In this document: one piece after another, positions 33,899 through 45,288 of the stretch | How positions within the stretch are numbered: the first letter of the stretch is position 1 | Layout of the letters: every line of letters begins with the position of its first letter | Source of the DNA: Paraphysomonas bandaiensis | Lineage: Eukaryota; Chrysophyceae | Reading direction: 5' to 3' | Length of the DNA stretch: 64,000 bases | Assembly: GCA_965644295.1 (NCBI GenBank) | Contig: CBFFRP010000231.1 | Location: 62,001 to 126,000 of the forward strand | Program-made: the position numbers and the translations under genes | Notes under the pieces: model-generated | What the model saw: only the letters and a program-made list of their open reading frames with translations | Told to the model about the DNA's origin: nothing | The model's database searches: none

Positions 33899-34942
33899 TC
33901 ATATATTCCAACATAGTGCCACAACATACCGTCGAGCTTTCCGTTGGACTGCGCGGTCCTGCGTGCCCTCAGTATTGGATGACTGTGAGGACTTGATAGC
34001 TGTAGATATTAGAAGCTCAAGGGATAAGACCAATACTTCCGACCAGTGCTTGAAAAAGATATAGTTGTTCCAGTATTTATCGGATACCATAACAAAAAAA
34101 CTTCTTTGTTCTGAAATAGGCACATAATAATTGCTAGAACAAGATCACGACATGCAACAATCACCTGTCCAGAGAACAATTAGCAGAATAGCGATAAAGA
34201 GCTCGATGACCAGCCGCATCACGAAGAACATGTTGGCAGCAACAGTTATGGCTAAAATGCGCCGCACCTGAGGTCGCGTGCTATTCGCATTAATCACACC
34301 GATGGTCGTAAGTACAACCCTGATCTTACTGGAGAACATTGTCATTGCGATGAGAGTTGCAACTGAGGTCAGAGCAAATAAGACCGCATCATACAGAATC
34401 ATTGCTTCTGAATTGTACACCCGACAGAGGAATAACACAATATTAAGACTCTGTACACAGAACAAGAACAACATTGTCAATGCAAATGTCTCCATAGGCC
34501 CTCTGCGTCTCCTGCCTGTACGAGGATGCCGTGCAACTGCTTGTCTTTTATCTAATAAATAACTTGTCTCTGGACTTGTAGGATGTCCAACTTTCTGTAA
34601 CATATGAGCCCAATAACATACTATTAATAGAAATACAGCATATAAACATAAGCTTCCAAATGCACACATGATCTCTGATATCATTATTCCCATCCACCCA
34701 TTGGATTCAAAGGCAATGACGGGGATAGGTACGTATGTTCCTTCTAATACATTAGATGGTATAAAAAACCATATTGAACGTATGATTGCAGTAAGTGTGA
34801 TGGTTGTATAGAAGAGTGTGATGACTTTCCCTCCACCTTTAGGTGAGAAGTAGATGATGGTACGCCATAGTGAGAAGCATGTGATTAGAAGATAAGCTAT
34901 AGCGAGAATGAGATCTTGTGTGAGTTGTTGATGAGTTTCCAT
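33899..34942 (-). CDS. TOM1/THH1-like seven-transmembrane protein
   Basis: Two exons on the minus strand, 34942-34165 and 34110-33899, joined over a 54-nt intron (GTGATT...TTTCAG), give 329 residues. There are about seven hydrophobic segments: LILAIAYLLITCFSLW, VITLFYTTITLTAIIRSIWF, ISEIMCAFGSLCLYAVFLL, FALTMLFLFCVQSLNIVLFL, ILYDAVLFALTSVATLI, ANMFFVMRLVIELFIAILL and WSEVLVLSLELLIS. The long loop after the third, the E-I-x-C-A-F and V-C-Y-W-A-H positions, and the late helix ending in a Leu-rich E-x-L segment recall the THH1/TOM1/TOM3 family, known in plants and protists as vacuolar or endomembrane proteins. The match is by pattern only. A GPCR-like or other 7TM protein remains possible. The N-terminal Met at 34942 is preferred, because upstream codons run into a tetranucleotide array. 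Confidence 0.6.
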
Positions 34943-35215
34943 TGGATTGGAGAGTGATGGAGGTGGGAGAGGTGGGGGATGAGTATGTATTGAGACTGAG
35001 AGTGTGTTTGTGTGTTGATATGTATGTGCAGTACACTGTCCTCTATACGTACAGAGTATGTATATGTGCTGCTGAATACGTGTATGTGTACATATATATA
35101 TGTGTATGTATGTACTGCATTGTATGTTGAGAAGTGTTCTATTTGAAGTACTGTATACCGGTATACATATGTACAGTTTACTCGCCGTCCTGTCCCTACT
35201 CGCCGTCCCTACAAC

Positions 35216-35321
35216 TACATACATACATACATACATACATACATACATACATACATACATACATACATACATACATACATACATACATACATACATACAT
35301 ACATACATACATACATACATA
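35216..35321. repeat. (ACAT)n tetranucleotide array
   Basis: An uninterrupted ACAT array about 105 bp long. It lies about 275 bp upstream of the TOM1-like start and is followed directly by a long inverted repeat. Confidence 0.97.
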
Positions 35322-35347
35322 GCGGAGGTCAGTACTGTCGAACTATT

Positions 35348-35547
35348 CCAGTTCTTTGGCGGAAATTGATCAACGAAGCCCATAATAAGTGAATGAAAAA
35401 CAAAGGAGATTTTCTCTCACTGGGATCTGTAATACAGTGTACGCATCTGAGAAATATTGTTTCGCAGATCTCAGTGATAGAAAATCCCCTTTGTTTTTCC
35501 CACTCTTAGTATGGGCTTCATTGTTTAGGTATCCTCCAAAGAACTGG
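35348..35547. repeat. 200-bp imperfect inverted repeat (foldback)
   Basis: The left arm starting CCAGTTCTTTGG (35348) is complementary over about 88 bases to the right arm ending CCAAAGAACTGG (35547). Matching blocks include GAAGCCCATA, AAAAACAAAGG-GATTTTCT and TCACTG-GATCTG. The unpaired centre is about 24 bases. No coding potential is evident. It may be a foldback transposon relic or a hairpin RNA source. Confidence 0.85.
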
Positions 35548-36301
35548 TTTGTGTCTATCCTCTCAATGATAGGCTGACGAATGAATCATCAACAAATGCG
35601 TGCAAGAAAAGGAAACTTATTGTACATACAGCTGCTAACCAGATGAATCACAATTCAAGTTCTTATTGAAGTCTTTGAGACTAATGCACTGAACGTATGC
35701 AATGATACGAAAGAAATAGCGGATATGGCCAAAATATATGATACACAACAGGAATATATCACGAAACGTAATGACAGTAGAACGTTAGTTTTCTGTAAAT
35801 GATAGTATAGAGACTTGTATTTCATCGTAACTCTAGTGAACCGCTCTTATAGAGTGTTTGTATTGGTTAGTTGAAAGTGAAGCCCGGCAGCTAAATTACA
35901 TGACGCTGTTTTATTGGTAGCAAATACGATATTTAATAAACGATTGATGTCGGTCAAACATATAACTAACTAATGTCACACTCCTCTGAGTATGAGAAAA
36001 TGCAAGATTTTCGTACCCAATATATCAATATATTCTACGTCCATCGAACACAGCTAACCTGCATTATATTATCAGAAAGAAAACGGGATGCCATGTATAA
36101 CATTCCAACTAGTAATTTTTACACTTATATTTTTACATCGTAACAAAAAATTAAATGCTACCCCCTCATGCTCACCGCACAACAATGAATCTTGCGCATT
36201 GCTTTCCAAAGCTATAATGCTGCATTCTAATCTGAAAACTTATAGTCAGTCCTAAGTACTGCTGTACAGAAACACCAAATAAAATAGACCATTGAAAACA
36301 C
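35548..36301. other. Intergenic, nothing recognised
   Basis: No gene is seen. The word TACTGCTGTA occurs at 36257-36266, just past the 3' end of the FYVE gene. Confidence 0.4.
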
Positions 36302-37466
36302 CTAAAGGGTCGATGCCCTTATTATCCTAGAATCAATTAAGGTGGATCTATACGAAAAAAACTCTGCCACATCATGCTGCTGGACATTCGTCGTGAAGTC
36401 TAACAGTCTATTATCCGGTTGATACCGAGATCCTAACAATTTATCAGCTCCTCTATCTAGCTGTTTCCATGCCTTTGCTCTCCTTCCTGCTAGAGGTTGA
36501 AGCAAGGGAGCCCCTCCAGTCTGTCGCAGCAGCACATTACGATTGGCACAGCAAATAGTGTGTATGGATATCCTGGTAAAATCTGGTACCATAACAGCCG
36601 GGTCCTCTTGACCAGAGGACTGGCAGTCAGACGCTGGTTTTAGTAGAGAGGAGTCATCAATATACTTCGTGCGTACGGGTGCTAACAAGCTGATGACATC
36701 AATATGATGACAGTCAGGGTCAAGCACGGCATACACAGATTCTCCTTTTCTCACTGCGACAAACATATTTAAGGATATTAAACTGTATTTGAAATTAACT
36801 TACAAATCGTAAAGTAAGCTTTGGTAGATTCGTTAAATACATCTGATCCACTTTCTAGAACTTTAACTGCGGTCGGACAGTCTTCATCGTTGGTTAATTC
36901 AAAGTAGCCATTTAGGTGTGCAATGCCACTGAACTCGTTCTTTAGTCTTGTTCGTCCCATGCTGTGATCATACAAACTACCAGCGTACAGTTTCACCGCC
37001 TTCACACGAGTGGACCGTCTGTGAATCGTCTCCTTCTTTCGGTCAGGGTCAAGATATTCTTTGACGAGCACCAGACGCAATCTCTCACCAGGTGTTTCTC
37101 CGCATCTACAGTGCAGACACAATGGGTACTCATCAGCTGTACTCTCCATTGTCATAAACACTTCCGGCGAATCAGTAATAGTGGAACGGCGCTTCTGCAA
37201 TTCTGAAGATATATACGAACCGGATGGAGCACATTTATTACAATGAATTCCTATACTCATAGCAGTTATAAAGGAGGCATATGACAGTCTTACATACCTC
37301 CACAATTTCTACAGTGATGTTTCCATCTTAAAAATGAAAACTTCTTCTTACATATCCGACAATGATTAAAGTCTTTATCTTTATCCCAACATACAGTAAA
37401 TAAATGACAGAGATTTTCCCTTTTATCTCTGTTATATTTGCCGCGATATGCATCTAGAGTGGACAT
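36302..37466 (-). CDS. FYVE-type zinc-finger protein
   Basis: Three exons on the minus strand (37466-37298, 37250-36804, 36753-36302) with introns of 47 and 50 nt and matching phases; 355 residues. Residues about 36-70 have the FYVE ligand pattern: CRICKKKF, then [11 protein letters not shown] and, across the first splice, IHCNKC. RxHHCRxCG is the phosphatidylinositol-3-phosphate-binding core of FYVE domains, so the protein should attach to endosomal membranes. The C-terminal 280 residues carry no domain I recognise; a second Cys cluster (CLHCRC) occurs at about residue 110. The start is about 630 bp from the divergent DEAD-box-like gene. Confidence 0.85.
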
Positions 37467-38096
37467 GATTGTCCTCTATATATAAATACTGATATATCCC
37501 TTAAGTAACACTATCTCATAGTAAGAGTATTCAGATACAATATACCTCAAACAAAGGAATGAAATAGATGATACATACACTATCTTATATTGAGTATCGT
37601 ATATATGAGGGCATGAATTCTCTCATACTTTAATGGTGAGTTGAGCGATAGATATGAGCGAAGATGTACATACATACATGTCTATGTAAATGGTATACAC
37701 TGTACTTTACTCTATGGACTACACTACAAAAAATCTAGAAATCTATATATACACTGTATACTGCTGTATACCGGGTATCTAAGAATCACTATATTTCGAA
37801 AATCCAGTGTTTTGAGTGGAAACTGGATTCCAGAAGAGGCGCGGATTTTACGTTTTATATAGTATTTTATTCCAAAATCCCGCGCTTTTTAGGCTTGAAC
37901 AGATATCTCGGTATATATATACGAAGTACATACAGCAGCATACAGCAGTAGATATATGTAGAGTATGTGTTCGTACATGCTGGTGTGTACACACTGATGT
38001 CCATCCAGCATCCATCATACTGCATATCTAAACAAGTTAAGCAGTTCATGAGTTAGTATTCCTTCATTCCACTCATTATCATAATAACTAACATAA
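37467..38096. promoter_or_regulatory. Divergent promoter region between FYVE and DEAD-box-like genes
   Basis: No gene. The segment holds TACATACATACATG (37663), TACTGCTGTA at 37759-37768, its reverse complement TACAGCAGTA at 37941-37950, and several GTATAC/TATATA words. The same words recur in other 5' flanks here, so they are candidates for shared promoter elements. Confidence 0.4.
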
Positions 38097-39302
38097 ATGA
38101 TAACCAACATACACACTGATCTATCAGATTCACTTAATAGCTTCGATGAAATGAATCTATCTGATGGTTTGTTAAGAGGCCTCTACTCATATGGTTATGA
38201 ATACCCCACACATATACAGGCGATATCTATAATGAGTATCTTGAAGGGACATGATGTTATTATTCATAGCAAGACATGTACGTTTATTCCTATATATAAT
38301 ATTCATATAGTTATCATACAGATGTATTCAGGTGGAGCAACTACAGCATTAATACTCAGTATACTGCAATATATAGATACCAAATCATTAAATTGTCAAG
38401 CAATATTACTCACCCCTTCCAATGAACATTCTCTAGTTGTGACGGGACTTACAAATTCATTGGGAGAGTTCTTATGCCTGAAAGTGGATACCTGTATTGA
38501 AGGATCAGATGATATATCTGATGGAGTGCAGGTGCTAGTAGGAACACCAGCAAGGGTGTATCATAAGGTATCTAATGGAGATATAGATGTGGAAGCTGTA
38601 GGAATGTTTTGCTTAGATCATGCAGCTGAAATAACCCTTGATTATACAGCTGAGGTTGTGGACACCTTCCAATTAATATCACGACATCATCCTGTTCAAT
38701 GTATCATTGTCACAGATGAACTGTCCATGACTCCTGAAGTACACACTGTAACCCAAACTATCATGACGGATTCAATCGTCATAAAACCAGAGAGACCTAA
38801 AACAATTTATCATTTTTACCATCTATGCGAAAGAATTAGGATGTGTGACGTTGTATGTGATTTCTGCGATAAATACGCCACCAAAGAGACTGTTATAAAT
38901 ACGGTCATATACTGCAACTCCAAGGAGAAGGCAGAACAGCTTTTAGACCAAATGAAACAGATGGAGCTGACATTCACCGTCTCTATCATACACGGAGATA
39001 TAAAAATCAGCGAGAGGCAAAGGGTTTTGGCGGAGCTGAATTCTCGTGTAACACATGTTGTAATCACCACAGACCTACTCTCCTGCGGGATGGAATTCCA
39101 CGACTGGCAACTGGTAGTCCACTATGGAGTTCCAAGTTACAAAGAAAATTATATCCGTCGTTTGAGTTGTAGTCGATATTCAAAGGAATCAGTCTCAGTC
39201 TGTGTTCTGACACAGGATGAGGTTAAGAGTCTCCAAGATATAGAAAATTTTTATAACATTGCATTGGAAGATTTGCCGGATGATATTACTTATCTACTGT
39301 AA
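38097..39302 (+). CDS. eIF4A-like DEAD-box protein with degenerate catalytic motifs
   Basis: Two exons (38097-38277, 38332-39302) across a 54-nt intron give 383 residues, close to the 390-410 of eIF4A. The order of helicase motifs is kept: a Q motif (SFDEMNLS ... PTHIQ), TPARV for motif Ib, IYCNS for motif IV and TDLLSCGME for motif V. The catalytic ones are gone. Walker A, normally AxxGxGKT, reads SKTCGATT without the lysine. DEAD reads DHAA (38614-38625). SAT is replaced by TDE. HRIGRxGR reads RRLSCSRYS. ATP hydrolysis is therefore unlikely. It could be a pseudo-helicase acting as a scaffold or competitor in RNA handling. The frame is open through intron and exons, so this is not simple decay. 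Confidence 0.82.
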   Translation: MITNIHTDLSDSLNSFDEMNLSDGLLRGLYSYGYEYPTHIQAISIMSILKGHDVIIHSKTCTFIPIYNIHIVIIQMYSGGATTALILSILQYIDTKSLNCQAILLTPSNEHSLVVTGLTNSLGEFLCLKVDTCIEGSDDISDGVQVLVGTPARVYHKVSNGDIDVEAVGMFCLDHAAEITLDYTAEVVDTFQLISRHHPVQCIIVTDELSMTPEVHTVTQTIMTDSIVIKPERPKTIYHFYHLCERIRMCDVVCDFCDKYATKETVINTVIYCNSKEKAEQLLDQMKQMELTFTVSIIHGDIKISERQRVLAELNSRVTHVVITTDLLSCGMEFHDWQLVVHYGVPSYKENYIRRLSCSRYSKESVSVCVLTQDEVKSLQDIENFYNIALEDLPDDITYLL

Positions 39303-39782
39303 ATATTGTATAAATCAACTGTGAGTGTTATGGAAGGCTAATTTCATGATGTCTTACGTTAGTACTTGATAGCAAGTACTTGTGATTTGTGGTGTGTTTG
39401 ACGGCTATAAGTAGCTGCGTTCAATCGTCGTGCACAAGCAGTACCTACATTCATCATATATTGGCCATGTTACATTGCAATCCAAAGCTAACGGAGTGGG
39501 TTTTCCTCTGTATATTTACCTCTCTAGTTCTGACTAGTATTTTAGAACAATAACTTATTGTGAAGAAGATGCAACTATTTCTTCCGGCGCTGTTGCTTGT
39601 TTCGTGATTACCACTATACATTGAACTCACATCAGTAAAATAAAACCAAACAATGAATCAAGATTTTTCTACTATTATTTGTTGGTGTCGACGTCGCATT
39701 AGATCAGCACTGAGCTTTATATGAAGTATAATAGGCAATCACATACCCAAAACTACAGCAAGTATAGTACTAATTGGTCCTC
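39303..39782. other. Intergenic, nothing recognised
   Basis: AT-rich sequence before the dispersed repeat. The segment GTGCACAAGCAGTACC near 39430 faintly resembles the repeat tail. Confidence 0.35.
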
Positions 39783-40345
39783 TCAACAAAGTCGGACTTG
39801 CATCTTCTTGTCGTGTTCTGGGTGATAAGTACCGGAAATATTTCTCCGGGAAACTAACATAAGTCGTAAACATAGAGAGCAGATAACGCTGTGCCACTCA
39901 TAGCCCAATGCTTGTGTGGTACAAGGGACACTACTATAAGTGTCACTTGCGTAAACTGTAAACGTCTTTAGGTCCTGACGAATAAAAATGCATCCGGGAA
40001 TGGGCCCACCTAAAGGGCATCCGAGTTTAAGCTTCCTGCTGAAGTCAAGCATTCGGGCTAGTTCACCTTAAGAACAGAGAGCGGAAGTGGTTGCACCTTG
40101 GTGCTTGCGGTGACGCACAAGCAACTTTAGTAGCGTTAAAATAGTAGGATATCAGAGTTAAGCACAAGTTAGTTAAATTGTTTTGCTACATTAATTCTGA
40201 CTCTTACGCACCTATTGCTAATAATAAGACTTTAACTACTGTTAAATCATAGGATCTCAGAGTTTAGTACTAGTTAGTTAAATTGCAATGCTAAGTTTAT
40301 TCTGACTTAACGCCTATTGTTAATAATAAGACCTTTACTCTCTAA
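39783..40345 (+). mobile_element. Dispersed repeat, copy B
   Basis: Matches copy A at 19160-19700 over most of its length. Its tail carries GCGGAAGTGGTTGCACCTTG, matching the LINE tail at 5800. The last 250 bp contain two tandem copies of a unit of about 115 bp (TAGGAT-TCAGAGTT...TTAGTTAAATTG...CTATTG-TAATAATAAGAC). No coding frame is preserved. Confidence 0.7.
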
Positions 40346-40864
40346 ATATTATAAGAAAGAAAGGTTGTTGAAAAACGGGTTAGAACAGATATGTCACCAT
40401 CAGCAGGCATTTATACTGGCGTCAGAACTAGTCCATATTTCCCACTATGGGCGGCGAGGTATGCTATGTAGTCCGACTACACGCAATTTCGAATTTCGAA
40501 ATTTTCGAATGACGGCTGGTGGGCGAGCAATTATGCTATAACACAGCACAACACCCTAAGCAATGCTTTATGCGTTAAATTAGTTTAGGTATTGAACAAA
40601 ATTTGGGGAAACTTTCATTGAAGTGTATTTATTTATATGAAAAACTCTAAACAAAATTTGTATATCAAATATCGCAAGGGTAGGGTAGAATTAACCATGC
40701 GTATATCCTACGAGAGAAACAGCAATAACATTAACTGCAGGCAGGGTAAATGTCCATAGATACGAGGACATTGCATACACGACATTTGTACCAAAAGTAT
40801 CATAACAGTATGCAATGTTACATTTATAATATCTATCGCTATTAACAGGGCAGCAGCTCTTGAT
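40346..40864. other. Intergenic, nothing recognised
   Basis: Only short frames. A local palindromic run CGAATTTCGAAATTTTCG lies near 40489. Confidence 0.4.
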
Positions 40865-41911
40865 CTAATTTCCATATGGGTTGCTAGGGAAATACTGATA
40901 TGAAGTCACATCCGCCTCTGACTCAGTTCCGCAATTCTGAACGCATGGAGATTGATCCGAATCAACTGGAGGTGATATAAGACCCGACTCGAGGTCAGCA
41001 ATTGTATGGCAACGTCGTAATAAGGCTGGATCCGCTATTTTAATCATACAAATGCGAGTCTGAAACCTGTTGTGTAGGCTAGCTAGAAGATTCCTGTAGT
41101 TCACCCATCTAAAAGAGAAGTCAGTACAAGGAAAAAACACATGGAATCAATACAAGACACTAACTTCTTTGATGTGAAGAAAAAGGCAAGCTTCTCTCCA
41201 TCCATCTGATACTCTGCGTCAAGAACGTCCATATCCACATTACGTTTAGCGATGATTTCTCTGCAATCTTCTAGGGCCACTCGTTCGGCACATAGCTTGT
41301 ATTGAAATGACACAAGTTCATCAGGACTGGCCAGGCCAATGATGTATCCCGGAGTCTCGCCATTCAATGAAGGTAGGTAAGGTTGGCTATTAACATTCTC
41401 TATGATGACACCAATATTTCTTCCAAACTTTGTATCTGCGACAACAATGTCCCCAGTATTATATACTGCAACTGTGTTATCCGGCACAGTCATAACTTCG
41501 ATCAATCGTTTAAAACGGACCTGTGCCTAATATGAGTGTACTATATGTCATATGCAAGTATCATTAACTAACCGTGTAGATGGTTTTCGGATATTGAATA
41601 GAAGGTTCACTTGAAGATATGTCACCAATATCATGGTCTGAAGGTGCAGAAAATGCTTGAAGAAGACGATACTCTTCTTCATTCAGCTTAAACATGGATG
41701 TGTCTGGATATGAAGATGCTATAGCATGAGGTGAATATCTGTGTTTGAGTTCACTACAGAGTTGTTGTAAGTAGAAGATTGTATCAGGATTATGACTATG
41801 AGATGTAGTAGATGTTTGATTATCCTGATATTCATCATGAGAAGAGTCATGTGATCTACGGAGATCTGATATCACTTGTTGCAATCCAAGATGATCACTG
41901 TGGCTACCCAT
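40865..41911 (-). CDS. PSP1 C-terminal-domain protein
   Basis: Three exons on the minus strand (41911-41573, 41526-41159, 41108-40865), introns of 46 and 50 nt, 316 residues. The first 110 residues are Ser/His-rich. The PSP1 domain follows from about residue 115: VRFKRLIEVM, YNTGDIVVADTKFGRNIGVI, an alpha-helical segment with CREIIAKRNVDMDVLDAEY, then DGEKLAFFFTSKKLV joined across the second splice to WVNYRNLLASL and RFQTRICM. This is the order of the PSP1/YaaT domain, known in bacteria and in protists and yeasts (yeast PSP1 is a polymerase-mutant suppressor). The molecular function is poorly defined. The start is 274 bp from a long ATGT array shared with the divergent BET-like gene. Confidence 0.82.
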
Positions 41912-42184
41912 ATTGAAGATCAGTAATGATTACACAGATATAATGATGAAGTATATGAATAAATGAATGTACGAGTAATGCATGGAATTCTAAGTGACTA
42001 TAAGCGTACATATCTATATGTCCACAATACTGTGAGGGAATATAAAAGTACTGGCTCTAAATATACTCATACGATAGAAGATTATTCTTCAAGACGAAGT
42101 CCGGATGAAGTTTAGATCACCTTGTACAGAGTGACGATTGGAGAGAGATAATGACGGTGCCATCCCGTAAACGACTGTATTTTT

Positions 42185-42918
42185 ATGTATGTATGTATGT
42201 ATGTATGTATGTATGTATGTATGTATGTATGTATGTATGTATTTTTATGTATGTATGTATGTATGTATGTATGTATGTATGTATGTATGTATGTATGTAT
42301 GTATGTATGTATGTATGTATGTATGTATGTATGTATGTATGTATGTATGTATGTATGTATGTATGTATGTATGTATGTATGTATGTATGTATGTATGTAT
42401 GTATGTATGTATGTATGTATGTACAGTATGTATGTATGTATGTATGTATGTATGTATGTATGTATGTATGTATGTATGTATGTATGTATGTATGTATGTA
42501 TGTATGTATGTATGTATGTATGTATGTATGTATGTATGTATGTATGTATGTATGTATGTATGTATGTACAGTATGTATGTATGTATGTATGTATGTATGT
42601 ATGTATGTATGTATGTATGTATGTATGTATGTATGTATGTATGTATGTACAGTATGTATGTATGTATGTATGTATGTATGTATGTATGTATGTATGTATG
42701 TATGTATGTATGTATGTATGTATGTATGTATGTATGTATGTATGTATGTATGTATGTATGTATGTATGTATGTATGTATGTATGTATGTATGTATGTATG
42801 TATGTATGTATGTATGTATGTATGTATGTATGTATGTATGTATGTATGTATGTATGTATGTATGTATGTATGTATGTATGTATGTATGTATGTATGTATG
42901 TGTGTGTGTGTGTGTGTT
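42185..42918. repeat. (ATGT)n tetranucleotide array, about 730 bp
   Basis: A long ATGT array with one ATTTTTATGT break near 42241, three GTACAG breaks near 42421, 42567 and 42648, and a terminal (GT)n run from 42900. The spacing of the GTACAG breaks suggests duplication of array blocks. It fills the 5' flank between two divergent genes. Confidence 0.97.
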
Positions 42919-42987
42919 TGCTATGAAGTATGTTTAAGTTCTTGTATATATATATATATGTATATATGTGTATGTGTATATTCAAAT

Positions 42988-43968
42988 ATGAATGACAATT
43001 TCTCAGATATGATAAAAATCATCGACACCCTCTACGACAGGAAAGACGCATGTACGCCCTCTTTCTCTCCTCACATATCTCTCACTATCCTACACAGATA
43101 TCTTCAGAAAGCCCGTCCACTGGCAACGAGATGGGCTATGGCACTACCCTCAAGTAGTTAAACGACCTATGGATTTACAAACTGTTAAGGTTATCTATTA
43201 TATTATTATATAATATATCATGTATTATATATAGGAGAATATAATGGGACATAAGTACATTGATGTTGAAGAGGTGGCGAATGATATTAGACAAATATGG
43301 ATTAATTGCATGTTATTCAATCGTGTAAGTGTTATTATAGAGAAGTAATGATAAGCTGTAGTGATGAGGTGTAATGAAATGGTTTAGAATGGTCACTACT
43401 ATTACAATTTGGCATCGAATTTAGCAAAGGAATTTGAAAGCCTATATGACCAGGTAAGTGAGTGTGTTGTTGGCATTTGTCAGAGCAGTGAAAAAATATT
43501 CAGGTTAAGAATGAGCGCAACATACGTGGAAATTATTTCAACAAAGTTCCTACTTATGAGGACAAATTACGATTTGACACATTACTACTGGACCTAGGTG
43601 TTGTGTCCGAATACCATAACTAGCATTATAAACGATACCTACAGGCTCAGAAGAACTAGGGCGGATACTAGAATATATTGAAACCAATTGTCCGGATGCT
43701 CTTAGTGCGGTGAGTAGTGGTTTTTGTTATTGCGGAACAGGTGAGCACTCTGACTGATTGTTTAGGCGCAGGACAAGTCCCCATCTGTTGAACTTAATAT
43801 CGACGCTATTCCGCCATGTGAATTCCACAAGGTCATTGTAGCGAGCACTACCATTTGTCTTATAAGTGTTTATTACAGTTGTTGAAGCGTTTAAATGCAT
43901 CCCATAGTTCTAAAAGGAGGGCTGATAGGTCTAGTGCGAAAAACCACAAAAAGCGACGTGCATCATGA
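42988..43968 (+). CDS. BET-like protein: single bromodomain plus NET/ET domain
   Basis: Eight small exons are predicted: 42988-43051, 43098-43189, 43235-43324, 43388-43453, 43504-43597, 43645-43709, 43766-43831 and 43879-43968, with introns of 45-63 nt. All phases agree and give 208 residues. The bromodomain is clear: FRKPVHWQRDGLWHYPQVV, KRPMDLQTV, a long IMGHKYIDVEEVANDIRQIW helix, CMLFNRNGHYYY with the acetyl-lysine-contacting Asn, and LAKEFESLYD. The second half has an NET-type motif (LGRILEYIETNCPDAL, VELNIDAIPP, FHKLLKRLN) and a Lys/Arg-rich tail. Such proteins read acetylated histones and recruit transcription factors. It is short for a BET protein and has one bromodomain, like plant GTE proteins. 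No exon is longer than about 95 bases, so frame-based gene finding misses it. Confidence 0.85.
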
Positions 43969-45288
43969 TCGTCTGATGTACACCATACATTGTGATAGAA
44001 TCTGTTTTATTTTGAAGAGAATAAAGCAATGAAAGTGCCTATTGCATTAGACTATTAAATTTGTTTGTTTGTATTGTACATAGTTAAACTTTGTGCCAAT
44101 ATAATATTTTTGGTTACTGTATACTCTTCATTTATTCGTTATTAAGTTCACATCTCATCACTGGTTCGTGTTCAAGATTTAACCGCTTCATTGCTTCACT
44201 ACACCTGTTTTAATTCAATTATCTTACTAGTACTGAGGGCACTTTTGGCACTTGAAGAATTATATAAACTATAAACCTTAAATAATACAAGCAAGTGTGA
44301 TATACACAAATATGATAATGTCAACGACAACAAAAAGACTCGCGCGACAACAATTTTTCACATGCATTATCACATTTACGTACACATTTCAATACCTCGC
44401 AGTTGCTATTTCCTCAACATCGTTCTGAGAGAGGGGTACTTTTTAGCTTTTTAGTAGCTATTGTTAAAGAACAGTACTTTGATTTTTCTGTTGTTTTCTT
44501 AGTGTTAACCTGGCAACTGGCAACTGGCAACACCTATTCCTGCTAACAGCAGTCAGGCTACAAAGAGCTATACAATCTAAATATTAGATTTCTAACGTCA
44601 TGAGGATAAGCTTAAGAAACAGCAACAGCTTATTGCTAATCGTAAGACATTCACTTCTTAATACTTAAGCCTTAATTTAACCTAGGAATAAGAGATTCAT
44701 CCCTTGTCAAGATATAAAACTCGGGAGTTTTGCCTTTGTTTCAAAATTTTGAGCTCGGGATGATATAGCCTCCCTATAACCCATTGTTAAATGTTAAACG
44801 CAACTATATGTTTCTATAAAATAAGTTTTGACATACTATTGCTAAATCGGAGGAACGGCTTTAAATATATTCACTATTTTACAATTCTATGTCCCTAAAC
44901 TGGAATGCCGATGCATATAGAAAACACAAAACAATAACGTCTGTGATAAGCATATAGAAAGAAACTACAAACTAAATATTGTCAACATATAATTTTCATA
45001 TGAAAGGTATCAGATTGCTCCAATCAGTTATTATCCACTCAACCTATATATATATTATCATCGATCACTAGTGCTGAATACATCATACTGTGAAGTGTGA
45101 AGTTAAAGTAAATCAATCTAAAGTCAGTACGATGAATTTAATGAACGATTTTAAAAGTCACAATCAGATGCAAAAACTAAAGCAGATATTAAAATGTACT
45201 GTCACTTACCTTGCCGTAAGTGATACAAGTAATCAAACATAACTGCTGAAAACTATTCCAAAAAATACAAGCTATCACACTACGCTAC
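43969..45288. other. Intergenic between convergent genes, nothing recognised
   Basis: About 1.3 kb of AT-rich DNA. A triple CTGGCAACTGGCAACTGGCAAC run lies at 44513, and a short fragment near 44615-44650 (GCTAATCGTAAGACATTCACT) resembles the dispersed-repeat tail. Confidence 0.4.

Noticed and set aside
34942-35383. N-terminal extension of the TOM1-like protein through the ACAT array
   Set aside because: The extension would be MYVC repeats and palindrome sequence. The Met at 34942 is followed directly by the first TM helix.
39783-40052. Minus-strand 89-codon ORF in dispersed-repeat copy B
   Set aside because: The matching region of copy A carries stops in this frame, so no conserved protein is supported.
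42151-43161. 336-codon frame across the ATGT array continuing toward the bromodomain
   Set aside because: The array part is a repeat artefact. The real gene starts at 42988, and the frame after 43052 runs into an intron.
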